This document shows, one piece after another, positions 23,401 through 34,200 of a DNA stretch of 64,000 nucleotides. This DNA is from Mantis religiosa (taxonomy: Eukaryota > Arthropoda > Insecta > Mantodea > Mantidae): assembly GCA_030765055.1 (NCBI GenBank), contig JAUKNK010000151.1, positions 62,001-126,000 on the forward strand. The letters are read 5' to 3'. Positions within the stretch are counted from its first letter, which is position 1, and every line of letters starts with the position of its first letter. The translations under genes were made by a program, and so were the position numbers. A model generated the notes under the pieces. The model did no database searches. It saw only the letters and a list, made by a program, of their open reading frames with translations, and was not told the DNA's origin.

Positions 23401-24520
23401 AGTTTAAAATGGGACGTACGAGTACTAGTGATGAGCCTCGCTCTGTCCCTTCATATACAATAATTAAAAGGTTGGTTGTAGAGTTTAAAATGGGATGTAC
23501 GAGCACTAGTGATGAGCCTCGCTCTGTCCCTTCATATACAATAATTAAAAGGTTTGTTGTAGAGTTTAAAATGGGACGTACGAGCACTAGTGATGAGCCT
23601 CGCTCTGTCCCTTCATATACAATAATTAAAAGGTTGGCTGTAGAGTTTAAAATGGGACGTACGAGCACTAGTGATGAGCCTCGCTCTGTCCCTTCATATA
23701 CAATAATTAAAAGGTTGGCTGTAGAGTTTAAAATGTGACGTACGAGTACTAGTGATGAGCCTCGCTCTGTCCCTTCATATACAATAATTAAAAGGTTGGT
23801 TGTAGAGTTTAAAACGGGACGTACGAGTACTAGTGATGAGCCTCGCTCTGTCCCTTCATATACAATAATTAAAAGGTTGGCTGTAGAGTTTAAAATGGGA
23901 CGTACGAGCACTAGTGATGAGCCTCGCTCTGTCCCTTCATATACAATAATTAAAAGGTTGGTTGTAGAGTTTAAAATGGGATGTACGAGTACTAGTGATG
24001 AGTCTCGCTCTGTCCCTTCCTATACAATAATTAAAAGGTTTGTTGTAGAGTTTAAAATGGGACGTACGAGTACTAGTGATGAGCCTCGCTCTGTCCCTTC
24101 ATATACAATGATTAAAAGGTTGGATGTAGAGTTTAAAATGGGACGTACGAGCACTAGTGATGAGCCTCGCTCTGTCCCTTCATATACAATAATTAAAAGG
24201 TTGGTTGTGGAGTTTAAAATGGGACGTACCAGTACTAGTGATGAGCCTCGCTCTGGACGTCCTGTGGAATCCACAACTCCAGAGATCATTGAAAAAATTA
24301 ATCGTTTGGTACTGGAAGACCACAGATTAGAGCTTTTTTGAGATAACAGAGGCTGTAAACATATCAAAAGAATGTGAAGATAATATTTTAAGTAATATTT
24401 TGGGCTTTTGCAAGGTTTGTATTGCGGTTGTTGACACCTGATCAAAAGCTGCAAAGAAAAATTGTTTCTGTTAAGAATTTGTAGCTCTACCGTAAAAGTC
24501 CGAGTGAATTTTTGAGACGG
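20430..24520 (+). pseudogene. mariner transposase N-terminus with 46-fold internal repeat
   Basis: From ATG 20430 the frame reads MDDLEERAVNKYFHLKGLTP, then KEIKEEMDSKLKDSV, which is the first HTH of a mariner transposase. The next segment (VPSYTIIKRLVVEFKMGRTS, then TSDEPRS) is repeated to 24251. The normal continuation then follows: GRPVESTTPEIIEKINRLVL and, in a shifted frame, FEITEAVNISKE. After about 24500 the sequence diverges, before the catalytic DETW motif, so there is no catalytic domain. A stop near the first unit (20539), seven TGA units, three one-base deletions and stops after 24340 prevent one long protein, although segments of 181-277 codons stay open (for example 22095-22847, 22905-23738). 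No other element in this window shows such an expansion. Confidence 0.9.
20528..24251 (+). repeat. 81-bp coding minisatellite inside a mariner gene (46 units)
   Basis: CTCTG starts the first unit at 20528 and the single-copy gene resumes at CTCTGG 24251. The distance of 3723 bases equals 46 x 81 minus 3, and exactly three units carry a one-base deletion (GACGTCGAGC at about 21067, 21471 and 21714). Seven units have TGTGA in place of TGGGA, giving a stop. The unit also lacks stops in one minus-strand frame, which explains the long antisense open frames. Confidence 0.96.
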
Positions 24521-24523
24521 CCT

Positions 24524-24605
24524 ATATAAACAGGGCTATATAAACAGTATATAAGCAGTATATAAACAGTATGTAAACAGTATATATAAGTATATAAACA
24601 GGGCT
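24524..24605 (+). repeat. short imperfect TATAAACAG repeat
   Basis: Six or seven imperfect copies of a TATATAAACAG unit directly after the mariner fragment. Confidence 0.8.
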
Positions 24606-24946
24606 ACCTATGCGGAATGCGAGTAGAAAGATGTCGTAAGAAAGAGCCAGACTAGCAAGATCTGGGGACTGAATTCGGAACAGCTCTAACAACCGGATCA
24701 ATGAAAGCAGAAGATATGTAAATGCATTTTTGTCATGCAGCAGTTCCTGGAGAGAATTCCAGGAGCTTTCAAACATGCCAGTTCATTATATTAAGAAGGA
24801 GAAAAAGAAGATAAGGCTTCTGCAGCGTTTCGAAACTTTGTTTCGCAATGCAGTGTCAGCGGACACCAGAGCGGAGATGTGAGATGATAACGCTGGGCAT
24901 CAATAACAAAGCTTAGGACTCAACAATAGTCAATTCATATGTATTT
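24606..24946. other. stretch without recognised gene
   Basis: Unique sequence between two tandem arrays; no family recognised. Confidence 0.5.
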
Positions 24947-27165
24947 CCATTTGTCCACCTCCCGTCTTGAAACGTTCAAGTCACTCGTCACTTGTCCTTC
25001 TTCGCTTCTCGTTTTAAGTTTACGTAACACTGAGTTAGAACATGCATCAAAAGGAATATGCCGATCTCGCCTTAGCTTCAAGTATTAATAACTTTGCTAT
25101 TTTATAATTCACTGAATTATGTGGATAATACACTGTCCACCTCCCGTCTTGAAACGTTCAAGTCACACGTCACTTGTTCTTCTTCGCTTCTCGTTTTAAG
25201 TTTACGTAACACTGAGTTAGAACATGCATCAAAAGGAATATGCCGATCTCGCGTTTGCTTCAAGTATTAATAACTTTGCTATTTTATAATTCACTAAATT
25301 ATGTGTCCACCTCCCGTCTTGAAACGTTCAAGTCACTCGTCACTTGTACTTCTTCGCTTCTCATTTTAAGTTTACGTAATACTGAGTTAGAACATGCATC
25401 AAAAGGAATATGCCGATCTCGCGTTTGCTTCAAGTATTAATAACTTTGCTATTTTATAATTCACTGAATTATGTGGATAATACACTGTCCACCCCACGTC
25501 TGGAAACGTTCAAGTCACTCGTCACTTGTCGTTCTTCGCTCCTCGTTTTAAATTTACGTAATACTGAGTTAGAACATGCATCAAAAGGAATATGCCGATC
25601 TCGCCTTTGCTTCAAGTATTAATAACTTTGCTATTTTATAATTCACTGAATTATGTGGATAATACACTGTCCACCTCCCGTCTTGAAACGTTCAAGTCAC
25701 TCGTCACTTGTCCTTCTTCGCTTCTCGTTTTAAGTTTACGTAACACTGAGTTAGAACATGCATCAAAAGGAATATGCCGATCTCGCGTTTGCTTCAAGTA
25801 TTAATAACTTTGCTATTTTATAATTCACTGAATTCTGTGGATAATACACTGTCCACCTCCCGTCTTGAAACGTTCAAGTCACACGTCACTTGTCCTTCTT
25901 CGCTTCTCGTTTTAAGTTTACGTAACACTGAGTTAGAACATGCATCAAAAGGAATATGCCGATCTCGCGTTTGCTTCAAGTATTAATAACTTTGCTATTT
26001 TATAATTCACTGAATTATGTGGATAATACACTGTCCACCTCCCGTCTTGAAACGTTCAAGTCACACGTCACTTGTCCTTCTTCGCTTCTCGTTTTAAGTT
26101 TACGTAACACTGAGTTAGAACATGCATCAAAAGGAATATGCCGATCTCGCGTTTGCTTCAAGTATTAATAACTTTGCTATTTTATAATTCACTGAATTAT
26201 GTGTCCACCTCCCGTCTTGAAACGTTCAAGTCACTCGTCACTTGTCCTTCTTCGCTTCTCATTTTAAGTTTACGTAACACTGAGTTAGAACATGCATCAA
26301 AAGGAATATGCCGATCTCGCGTTTGCTTCAAGTATTAATAACTTTGCTATTTTATAATTCACTAAATTATGTGTCCACCTCCCGTCTTGAAACGTTCAAG
26401 TCACTCGTCACTTGTACTTCTTCGCTTCTCATTTTAAGTTTACGTAACACTGAGTTAGAACATGCATCAAAAGGAATATGCCGATCTCGCGTTTGCTTCA
26501 AGTATTAATAACTTTGCTATTTTATAATTCACTGAATTATGTGGATAATACACTGTCCACCCCACGTCTGGAAACGTTCAAGTCACTCGTCACTTGTCGT
26601 TCTTCGCTCCTCGTTTTAAATTTACGTAATACTGAGTTAGAACATGCATCGAAAGGAATATGCCGATCTCGCCTTTGCTTCAAGTATTAATAACTTTGCG
26701 ATTTTATAATTCACTGAATTATATGGATAATACACTGTCCACCTCCCGTCTTGAAACGTTCAAGTCACTCGTCACTTGTCCTTCTTCGCTCCTCGTTTTA
26801 AATTTACGTAATACTGAGTTAGAACATGCATCGAAAGGAATATGCCGATCTCGCCTTTGCTTCAAGTATTAATAACTTTGCAATTTTATAATTCACTGAA
26901 TTATGTGGATAATACACTGTCCACCTCCCGTCTTGAAACGTTCAAGTCACTCGTCACTTGTCCTTCTTCGTTCCTCGTTATAAATTTACGTAATACTGAG
27001 TTACAACATATATCGAAAGGAATATGCTGATCTTGCCTTTTCTTCAAGTATTAATAACTTTGTGATTTTACAATTCACTGAATTATGTGGATAATACACT
27101 GTCCACCTCCCGTCTTGATACGTTCAAGTCACTCGTCACTTGTCCTTCTTCGCAACTCGTTTTAA
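24947..27165 (+). repeat. 182/170-bp satellite array
   Basis: About 12 units. ATGCCGATCTCGC recurs at 25240, 25410, 25592, 25774, 25956, 26138, 26308, 26478, 26660 and 26842: steps are 182 bp, or 170 bp when a 12-bp GATAATACACTG block is missing. Each unit holds a 66-70-codon frame (MPISRLLQVLITLLFYN start) that overlaps the next, a result of tandem repetition and probably not coding. No similarity to other elements here. Confidence 0.95.
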
Positions 27166-27620
27166 ATTATGTATTTCTGACGAAGTGCTTGTAGTAGTGA
27201 AACATACATTTGAATTAAATTCGTTTCCAATGTTTTCCCACGTGGCATCTTTCTCTTTTACATTCCACGATATCCTTATACTTCAACACCAATTATATTC
27301 CTTCTCCATCGATGAGAAATTTGTCTCACGGCTTTTGTTTACGATTTTGTTCTACCGCTATTATTACAGCTGTGTGCAGACGAAAATGAAGACAAAGGCG
27401 CATCGCAGTGCTTCCATAAAATAATACGACTCATCCATAGCTTTCTATAGATGTAATATTTACAAGTCTCCTGGCATTAACACGTGTTTGTTAATATATT
27501 CAGAAAACAGATGAAATCGGATATTTGAATGTAATGACCATTTAAAAAATCAAACGCATCTTCAGTATTGTTAGCATATGTAATTAAAATGTATCTTTTT
27601 CACTTAATCCATTAGTACCA
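27166..27620. other. stretch without recognised gene
   Basis: A decayed final unit of the 182-bp array, then AT-rich unique sequence with nothing recognised. Confidence 0.45.
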
Positions 27621-27900
27621 GGTTGAGTCTAATGAAAACCTTAAATATTTTTAAATATTATTTATTGTACAGAAGTGGTATAAAGCTGTATCACTTTTCA
27701 ACATAACCCCCCCCCCCTCCACCCACGCTCAATTGAAGTCCTCCAGCACTTACAAAGTGCATAAATGCCTTTAGAAATGGCAGTCCGTGCAAGCACTCAT
27801 GCACCGCGTGGCGTACCTCTTTTCTTTCCTTCCATTGCGTTGATACAAATGCTTAATGGGCGGCGCACAATTCCACGTTGACGCTACAGTTTGTAGCAAA
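27621..27900 (-). pseudogene. possible mariner transposase C-terminus
   Basis: Minus-strand frames give EVRHAVHECLHGLPF and, in a neighbouring frame, KGIYALCKCWRT and a VEK-like end. This resembles the C-terminal helix and GGDYVEK end of mariner transposases. A C tract at 27705-27716 disrupts the frame. Only the last ~50 residues can be seen. Confidence 0.4.
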
Positions 27901-28134
27901 TAGTGTTCAGCTCAGGGTTAAGCAATGAGGTTTCTTCCAGGGTATGCGTGAGTACGTATGAGAAGGATGGTGTTAATGACACTGGAATGCCCGTTTCAAA
28001 CTGGTTTAATGACTGTTTCTTTTATCAGACAATCAAACTTGAAGTTGCCGACCAAGGGTTACCAATATCACTTTTTAGAGTTACTATATGTGAAATGCTT
28101 ATTTCTGGATAAAACTTAATTCGTTCTTCACGTA

Positions 28135-29280
28135 CAGATGTATTTTTTATCTTGAAAAGTGCAGAGCGATGCGCAGTTGTATCTGGACGAGTCCACCTCA
28201 GAACGGTTGCAACTGGAGGGGAGGGCAGGTCAGTTGCGTACCAGTTGCGAGCAAGAAAAACACGTGCAAAGCTACTAGGTAACACTACAGCTTGTTACAA
28301 AATGTGCTTGTCTCCTGGTTCCAAGAGAGCATTTATCAATGACGCCTCCTAGCAGCACATCAGAAAATAAAGTGCTATATTTAAAAACACGAGAAGTAAT
28401 AACCAATATCCATAGATTTATAAAAAAAGGAACAATGGTCTGGGTGATCTATAAAAATCTGGGGAAGGGTATCTGAGGCAACAGTTGTGTCTGAAAGCAG
28501 TTTAGGAGAGTTATTAAGGAAAGAAAAGCCATTGGCGCTAGTGCAACAACGTCCTTCTCTATGTCCAGTAAACAAAGATTAAGAACATGCACAAAATCTA
28601 ATTTGGATGTTTTAATTCAGAAGTAGTTAGGCGAAGTATGAATAATTTTTAAAACACAGAAAAACAAAGACCAACTTTGAAGAAAGTGCTTATGAAGCTA
28701 AAAATTCTACTGACTTCCAAGGAAGTGTCTGAACATTAAGAAGAGTTCTTTTGAAGCTAGGATTATTTAAAAAAAATAAAACACTAAGCGTGACAGACAA
28801 ATTTTAATCGAACATCGCATCATACGTGCAAAAAGGCCTAAGTATTTACAAAATATTCCGAGATATCGAAGTGAAGTTTATATAGTTTATATGGATGAAA
28901 CTTATATAAATACAGCACATACTGGACCATATGCCTGGAGTGAAATACGTTACAGGGACTCTGCAGCGATATTGAAAGGCCGACAGTTGTTTATCATGCC
29001 TGCTGGAGGAGAACAGTGTTTTGTTCCAAATAACTATGTACTATTTAAGATCCAACAAAAGCGTGGAGATTACTACCATAGTAAGAATTACAACTTAGTT
29101 TATAAGAGCTGCAAAACTGTCTTTGAGAATGAAATTTGTTTTTAGACACCTTATGCACCGCCCTCCCCTCTCGTTATCTTACGCGTGTGACGCATTGTGG
29201 CGATAGGTACACTATTCCCACCACAGTTGCTACTCATCCCTACCGAGCAGGATTCCTGTCAAGATAAAAGAATACATCTC
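28135..29280 (+). mobile_element. defective Tc1/mariner-type element, copy 1
   Basis: Starts CAGATGTATTTTTTATCTTG after TA (28133-28134) and ends CAAGATAAAAGAATACATCT plus C, followed by TA (29281-29282). These are about 22-bp inverted ends with a TA duplication. The 1146-bp interior contains a broken transposase at 28370-29145 with VYMDETYINTAHTGPYAWSE, then MPAGGEQCFVPNNYVLFK. The second and third catalytic motifs are absent: after YYHSKNYN the frame runs to a stop at 29145. A copy with the same truncation is at 54432-55571. Confidence 0.93.
28891..29145 (+). pseudogene. truncated DDE transposase in the copy 1 element
   Basis: An 84-codon open frame beginning MDETYINTAHTGPYAWSEIR. It preserves only the first catalytic block of the IS630/Tc1-related family seen at 2131-3258. 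The upstream N-terminal part is full of stops. Confidence 0.8.
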
Positions 29281-29689
29281 TACATATGAACCGACGAATA
29301 TCTTCTCTCATCAATTCTCGTCTGCCCTCGTCCAAAACAGAAATGACTGCCCTAATCGGCTGCACGCCAAGGACTGAGTGTCCTCACAGCTGCGCGTGGG
29401 TGTGCAGCTTTCACTTTCTCGAAGCCCATTATACAACCAAAAATTCCCTTTGTGACTATTTTGTCATACCATTACTAAGGGTCCGAAGAATACCTATTCA
29501 AATGGAGTCAAGTGCTACCCTTTAGAACTCTACTAAGGAAACTGATTCTTACGTTTCTTTTGTTAAAACAACTATTCACTCCAACTGCTATTCGACTCAA
29601 CTGCCCTGCACGTGTTGTAACAAAAAACCGACATTCCTTTGAAATCCATCATGATTCTTTACTTATTTCAATCCTTTAATTTCCGTATC

Positions 29690-30300
29690 AGCGTCTTTCA
29701 GTGGTACAAACATATGGAAATCACTTGGGGTAAGGTCTGGTGAGGAAGGCACTCAAAATGCAGGTCTGAGGTTGTTGTAATTGTTGTACGGGCAGTGTGG
29801 GGTCTTACATTGTCATGTTGCAAAACGACACCTGCTGACAGCAATGCTCGTCACTTTGGTTTGATTGTAGATGATCTTTTAGGAGATCTGAGTATGCTAC
29901 ACTGGTGACAGTGGTCCCTCTAGGCATGTAATGCCTTTTTCGTGCCAAAAGAGAGTAGGAAGAACCTTCCCTACTGATGGTTCTGCCCGAAACTTCTTTG
30001 GTTTTGGTGATAAGGGATGGCGCCATTCCTTGCTTGCTCTCTTCGTTTCCCGTTGGTGAAGAGAGCAGGTTTCGTGCCCAGTAACGATTCTTGCAAGGCA
30101 AACATCATCTTCCCGTTCAAATCGCCGAAGAAGTTCTTCATAAGCATCTACACGTCGTTCTCTCAGTTCAGTAGTCAGTTGCCATGGCACCCATCTTGCA
30201 GACACTTTGTGAAACTGGAGCACATCCTACACAATGTGGTGTGTTGACCCATGACTTATCTGTAAAACACGCTTCAATGTCATTCAGTGTCATTCAGTGG
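29690..30300 (-). pseudogene. mariner transposase relic (family 3)
   Basis: Minus frames read VSARWVPWQLT, EELLRRFERED, RIVTGHETC (Asp of TGDETW changed to His), EWRHPLSPKPKKF, GKVLPTLFWHEKG, then in a second frame MPRGTTVTSVAYSDLLKDHL. The C-terminal catalytic part (HDNARPH, YSPD) is not seen. The first catalytic residue is lost and there is at least one frameshift. Confidence 0.8.
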
Positions 30301-30329
30301 TTTACCTTTACTATGGCTTCAACTGCTGC

Positions 30330-31019
30330 AATGTTCACTGGATGGTAATGGTTCATCGATAGATAGGAGTTTCTGGCAGGATCAGATACAGCACGTTCAA
30401 AGGATATATCCGGGATTTAAACCTATTGTTAACCATCTCAGACATCTGCTGGACACCAGTGCTGACCTCGCAGTTTTCGAATCAACGAGAAAACAATATC
30501 AGCTGCTAAATACATCGCAGTGTACACCCAGGATTGAAGAGAAAGAGAATAGAGAATGGAAACTTATATGGAAAAATCTCTACAATAAAGTTGTTCCTAC
30601 TGATTGGCAAGAGACAGCATATGAAGTATTAAACTAGACCATACCAACAGCGGAGAAATTATGGCGACATGGCCGTACAACATGTAACATATGTCAAATT
30701 TGTTCACAAATAGACACCTTGGAACATAGGATTGCCTCTTGCAAAGAGGTGCATCATATCTGGATGGTGCTCAAGAGACTTTATTGGAAAATGGTGCCCG
30801 CCGGAGTTTCCACCATGTCTTCGAAGGCTACAGCGACTGGAATACATTTTTAAAGACACGGCGCTCTAAAGGTGTGCGATCTGGTTGGTAATGGGAACAT
30901 TATACTGGATAATTCAGAAAAAACCTGGAAATGTGGCATTGCAGAGGGAATGGTTTGAATTCCTGCGAAGGGAACGCTGGAAGCTAATCACGGCGGGGCT
31001 CAGTGATTTTATGGAGTGA
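30330..31019 (+). pseudogene. LINE polymerase C-terminus, 5'-truncated
   Basis: Frame 30287-30637 reads FWQDQIQHVQRIYPGFKPI, then IWKNLYNKVVPTDWQETAYE. After an in-frame stop it continues EKLWRHGRTTCNICQICSQ and TLEHRIASC (a Cys/His cluster typical of LINE C-termini). In another frame it ends LQREWFEFLRRERWKLI to a stop at 31019. Three frames are needed, so it is dead. Confidence 0.7.
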
Positions 31020-32360
31020 GTGAGTGAGTGAGTGAGTGAGTGTGTGGTGTTTTAGGGCCCATCGACAACAAGGTCATTTGGGCCCGAAGTTAACTCTAAA
31101 CTAAAAGCTACACAAACTAAGTTAAAACTAAGTTAAAAAGTAAGATAAAATAAAACACTCAACTATTAAAAGCACATAAAAAAACTCATTCCAGTACTAA
31201 AAATTTAAAATCGTTAAAATAATTAAATATAAAATACAAGTCAGACTTTTTTATTAAAACCGATTTCAGCAACAAACCGCAGTGCCTTATCCACGGCCAC
31301 TGGGTCGTCCCCTAAAACACCGTGCAAGTTGGTCCTTAGGCCCAAAGACTGGCGAACGCGGGCGTACTGCGGGCAATCCAGCAATACATGCCGCATAGTG
31401 AGGCGTACTGCACACGGAGCACACACAGGGGCCGGTTCCCCTCTTAACAGGTGGCCATGAGTCGCTCGTGTGTGCCCAATTCTCAGCCGGGTGAGTATCA
31501 CCTCGGCCCGCCGGTTATCCCTGCAGGAAGTTGGCCAGGGTTGTACACTCTCCTTTATCGCCCGGAGTTGTGTACCTTCCAAAGCTGTCCAGGATTGCTG
31601 CCAAGCAGATAGGAGTTGGCGACGGAAAAAACGTTGTACATCCAGGTATGGTACCGTAGTTGTTAAACTCCGGGGCAAACGGCAAGCGGACTTAGCAGCC
31701 GCGTCTGCCTTCTCGTTCCCGGAAATGCCCACATGGCCTGGGGTCCAAGTAAAAACAGAATTGTATCCGCGACTGAGCATTTGCGAGATCTGGGCCTGTA
31801 TTTTTAAAACAAGGGTGTGAGCGGCAGTGTGCTGTTGCAAGGCCTGAAGAGCACTTAGAGAGTCAGTGCAGACAATAAAAGAGCCAGGAGCTAACTTGCA
31901 AATAAAAAGGAGCAAATAGAAGATGGCATACAGGTCTGCTGAGAAGACCGAAGTGGAGTCCAGAAGGCGAAATTTATGAGCCTCACCGTTAATGAAGAAC
32001 GCGCAACCCGTAGTGCTACCTAACTGAGAACCGTCTGTAAAGACCGGAACATAGTTAGGGTAACAGCTCAGTAGTTCGGCAAAAAGTTGTTGGAACACCG
32101 AATGTGGAGTAGCGAGTCTAGAGTTGCTTCAAAGAGAGAAATCGAACCGCGCACGATTGAGCTGGCATGCAGGATAAGAGCAGATGGACGACCTCTCCAC
32201 GCGAGGCATTCGGAGGCCATGCGAATGTAGGAGATCCCGAAATCTTATTCCCATGGGGCGTGTCCGAGAATCAGGGCACTTATAACGGTGGACTAAATCT
32301 GGACACAGAACTGGTTTGAAACAAAGATGATTGGGGTAACTTGCCAATTTCGAGACGTAT
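31017..32360 (-). mobile_element. LINE-I copy 1, 5'-truncated
   Basis: Minus-strand non-LTR element. It comprises a C-terminal ORF2 segment (32129-32347 and, after a frame break near 32100, 31241-32098), a 3' UTR with hairpin (GGGCCCA 31055-31061 pairing with TGGGCCC 31079-31085), and an (ACTC)n tail on the minus strand at 31017-31045. A longer relative lies at 53163-54340. Confidence 0.9.
31241..32098 (-). pseudogene. LINE-I RNase H domain and C-terminal Cys region
   Basis: 285 codons. RNase H motifs: VFTDGSQLGS (Asp 1), SADLYAIFYLL where the second acidic residue is Asp instead of Glu, VCTDSLSALQAL (Asp 3) and TPGHVGISGNEKADAAAKSA (Asp 4). A Cys/His segment follows (PVCAPCAVRLTMRHVLLDC). 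RNase H after RT is typical of I-clade non-LTR elements, where it removes the RNA strand during reverse transcription. RT and endonuclease are absent, and the upstream part (GIRFRDLLHSHGLRMPRVER) is in another frame. Confidence 0.88.
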
Positions 32361-32399
32361 GAGCAGAGTAACAGCGAGCGACGAATATGGAGTGGAGGT

Positions 32400-32614
32400 T
32401 CGCCTGAGTCTATGGAGCCTTATATCATCCGATTAGGACTCCATTACACTGGTTCAGAAGTCAACTTCCATCCCAACATCTAGACTGGCTGCTTTCACGG
32501 AGTGCAGACAATCTTAGCAAGATCATTTTGCTCGCCACAAGTTTCTTAGAACAGTGTTCCTTCAGATAGTTAGGAAATCCTTTGCAATGACTATCCTCTT
32601 CAAATGGACGCAAC

Positions 32615-32665
<51 letters not shown>

Positions 32666-32890
32666 CTGGCTATAGAAGCTCAATACTGTAGCCTCAAATG
32701 CTTCAAACAAAAGTTGAAAAATTGACACCTTCTTAATCCATCCATTTTATCATATTTCTGAGTGTTTTAATTGTAATCTTAACACTGTACTTTAAATTGT
32801 ATTAGCTTGACTTAAGTTGCAAACAACAGTTGATTGTACTTTCTACGACTTCAAATAAAATATGTATAATATAAAAAAAAGAAAAAAAGT
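32400..32890 (+). other. stretch with poly-A tract and 3'-end-like signals
   Basis: A run of about 48 A (32616-32663). Further on, AATAAAATATG is followed by a second A-rich tract (32873-32888), an arrangement like the 3' end of a retroposed transcript. The body is not recognised. Confidence 0.4.
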
Positions 32891-33238
32891 TGAATTAATA
32901 GGGGAAAAACCTTACAAATGTAAAATAAGTTATTCTATTTATGGCATTCATAATGTTAAAATGAATGGACCAAATCGGATAATCAACCACTGCAACACAT
33001 CTGCATTAAAACAAGTAACTCGATTAAATCAGTAAGTATAATACTAAGTATAAGAAATACCCCAGAATAACTGCTCTAAACTAGAACTTAAAAATGTTCT
33101 GTGGAGGCACAACTCATTGTGCCTGACCTCGACGTAGAGCATCTTCCACTGAAGTCACATCATTTGTGAACTTCCTACTTCATTCGTAGACTTACTGCTG
33201 TGACAAACATGCATCACTGTACTGAGCCTGCATTCGTC
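32891..33238. other. stretch without recognised gene
   Basis: AT-rich sequence; nothing recognised. Confidence 0.5.
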
Positions 33239-34200
33239 CAGTGGCGGCTGGTGGGTTAAATTATTGGTGGTGCACAAATGAAAAATAAAATACAGAGTAG
33301 TAATGACCCACCTATTTATACAGATTCTCTGCTCTACTCTCCTTAGACCTGGCGAATCTATCGATAACTTTTGCGTTGAAGTCGCTGATCTTCATAACAA
33401 AATCTCTCTCAATTAAAAGCATTGCTAATGCTGACAATCGGTCCTGTGACATTGTGTTCCTAAGGAAAGTTTTTATTATTTTTAAAGTTGAGAAACAGCA
33501 TTCTGCTTCAGCGGTAGACATTGGCATAGTTAACAGTACTCGGAGGAGTTTGACATATTCGCTGAATGTAGCACATAAATTGTTTTCCTTATTGAAGTCC
33601 ATCAAGCACAAAGCGCCGGACATTCCAAGAAATTCCTCTAGACTGTAAATTACAGTCAGTTCTCTACGAATTTTTGTTCCAATGATAAAAGGATAGAACC
33701 TTATTGTTTCTCTAAGGGAATCCTCTGAAAATGTCTTAGAAATTTTCTTGATAAAACAAAGTTGAGGCTACCAGATGCCCCGTGAAGCTAAATCTGTCCT
33801 TTGCTTCTCTAAGAATGTCACATACTTCAAGAGCTTCTCTTCTTTTCACATCATGATCTTCTATTCTTTTCCTCTTAATTGCAGTTTCTTCGTGTTCCTC
33901 GATATCCACGTTATTTCTTACCTTTTGCACTTCCCTTTCAAATGCGTTTAGCTGGGCGATGGCAAACGTTGCATTGCAGTCTCGTTTCTGCAGCTGATTG
34001 TACAAAACGTCCACATGTGGCATGATCTTGTAGAAGAAAGACAGCCAGAATACAAAATTATAATACTTCAAAGTGGCCATAAACCCAGAAGCCTGAACAA
34101 GTGTGGCGTTGTTGTTTAACAGAGCTCTCTTCTGAATAACCTCCATGCATTTAATTAAATTCTCCCTGTGTTCGAAAAGCAGAGCACACAGAAGCTAAGC
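33239..34200 (-). pseudogene. hAT-family transposase relic
   Basis: Minus frame 33312-33623 contains the hAT dimerisation end (LRVLLTMPMSTAEAECCFST, LKIIKTFLRNTM, RLSALAMLLIE). Frame 33736-34146 holds the preceding region (VQASGFMATLKYYNFVFWLS, then KRRE). They join through a frameshifted stretch at 33624-33735. The left edge CAGTGGCGGCTGGTGGG (33239-33255) looks like a hAT terminal repeat. No matching right end was found, so the element is truncated. The relationship is to ZMYM1-like hAT proteins. Confidence 0.82.

Noticed and set aside
24522..24776. Minus-strand 84-codon frame
   Set aside because: Its C-terminal part is the translation of the TATAAACAG repeat and no motif is present.
25240..27030. 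Ten nearly identical 62-70-codon frames starting MPIS
   Set aside because: One per 182/170-bp satellite unit, each overlapping the next. Tandem repetition explains them, and there are no start or stop signals beyond the unit.
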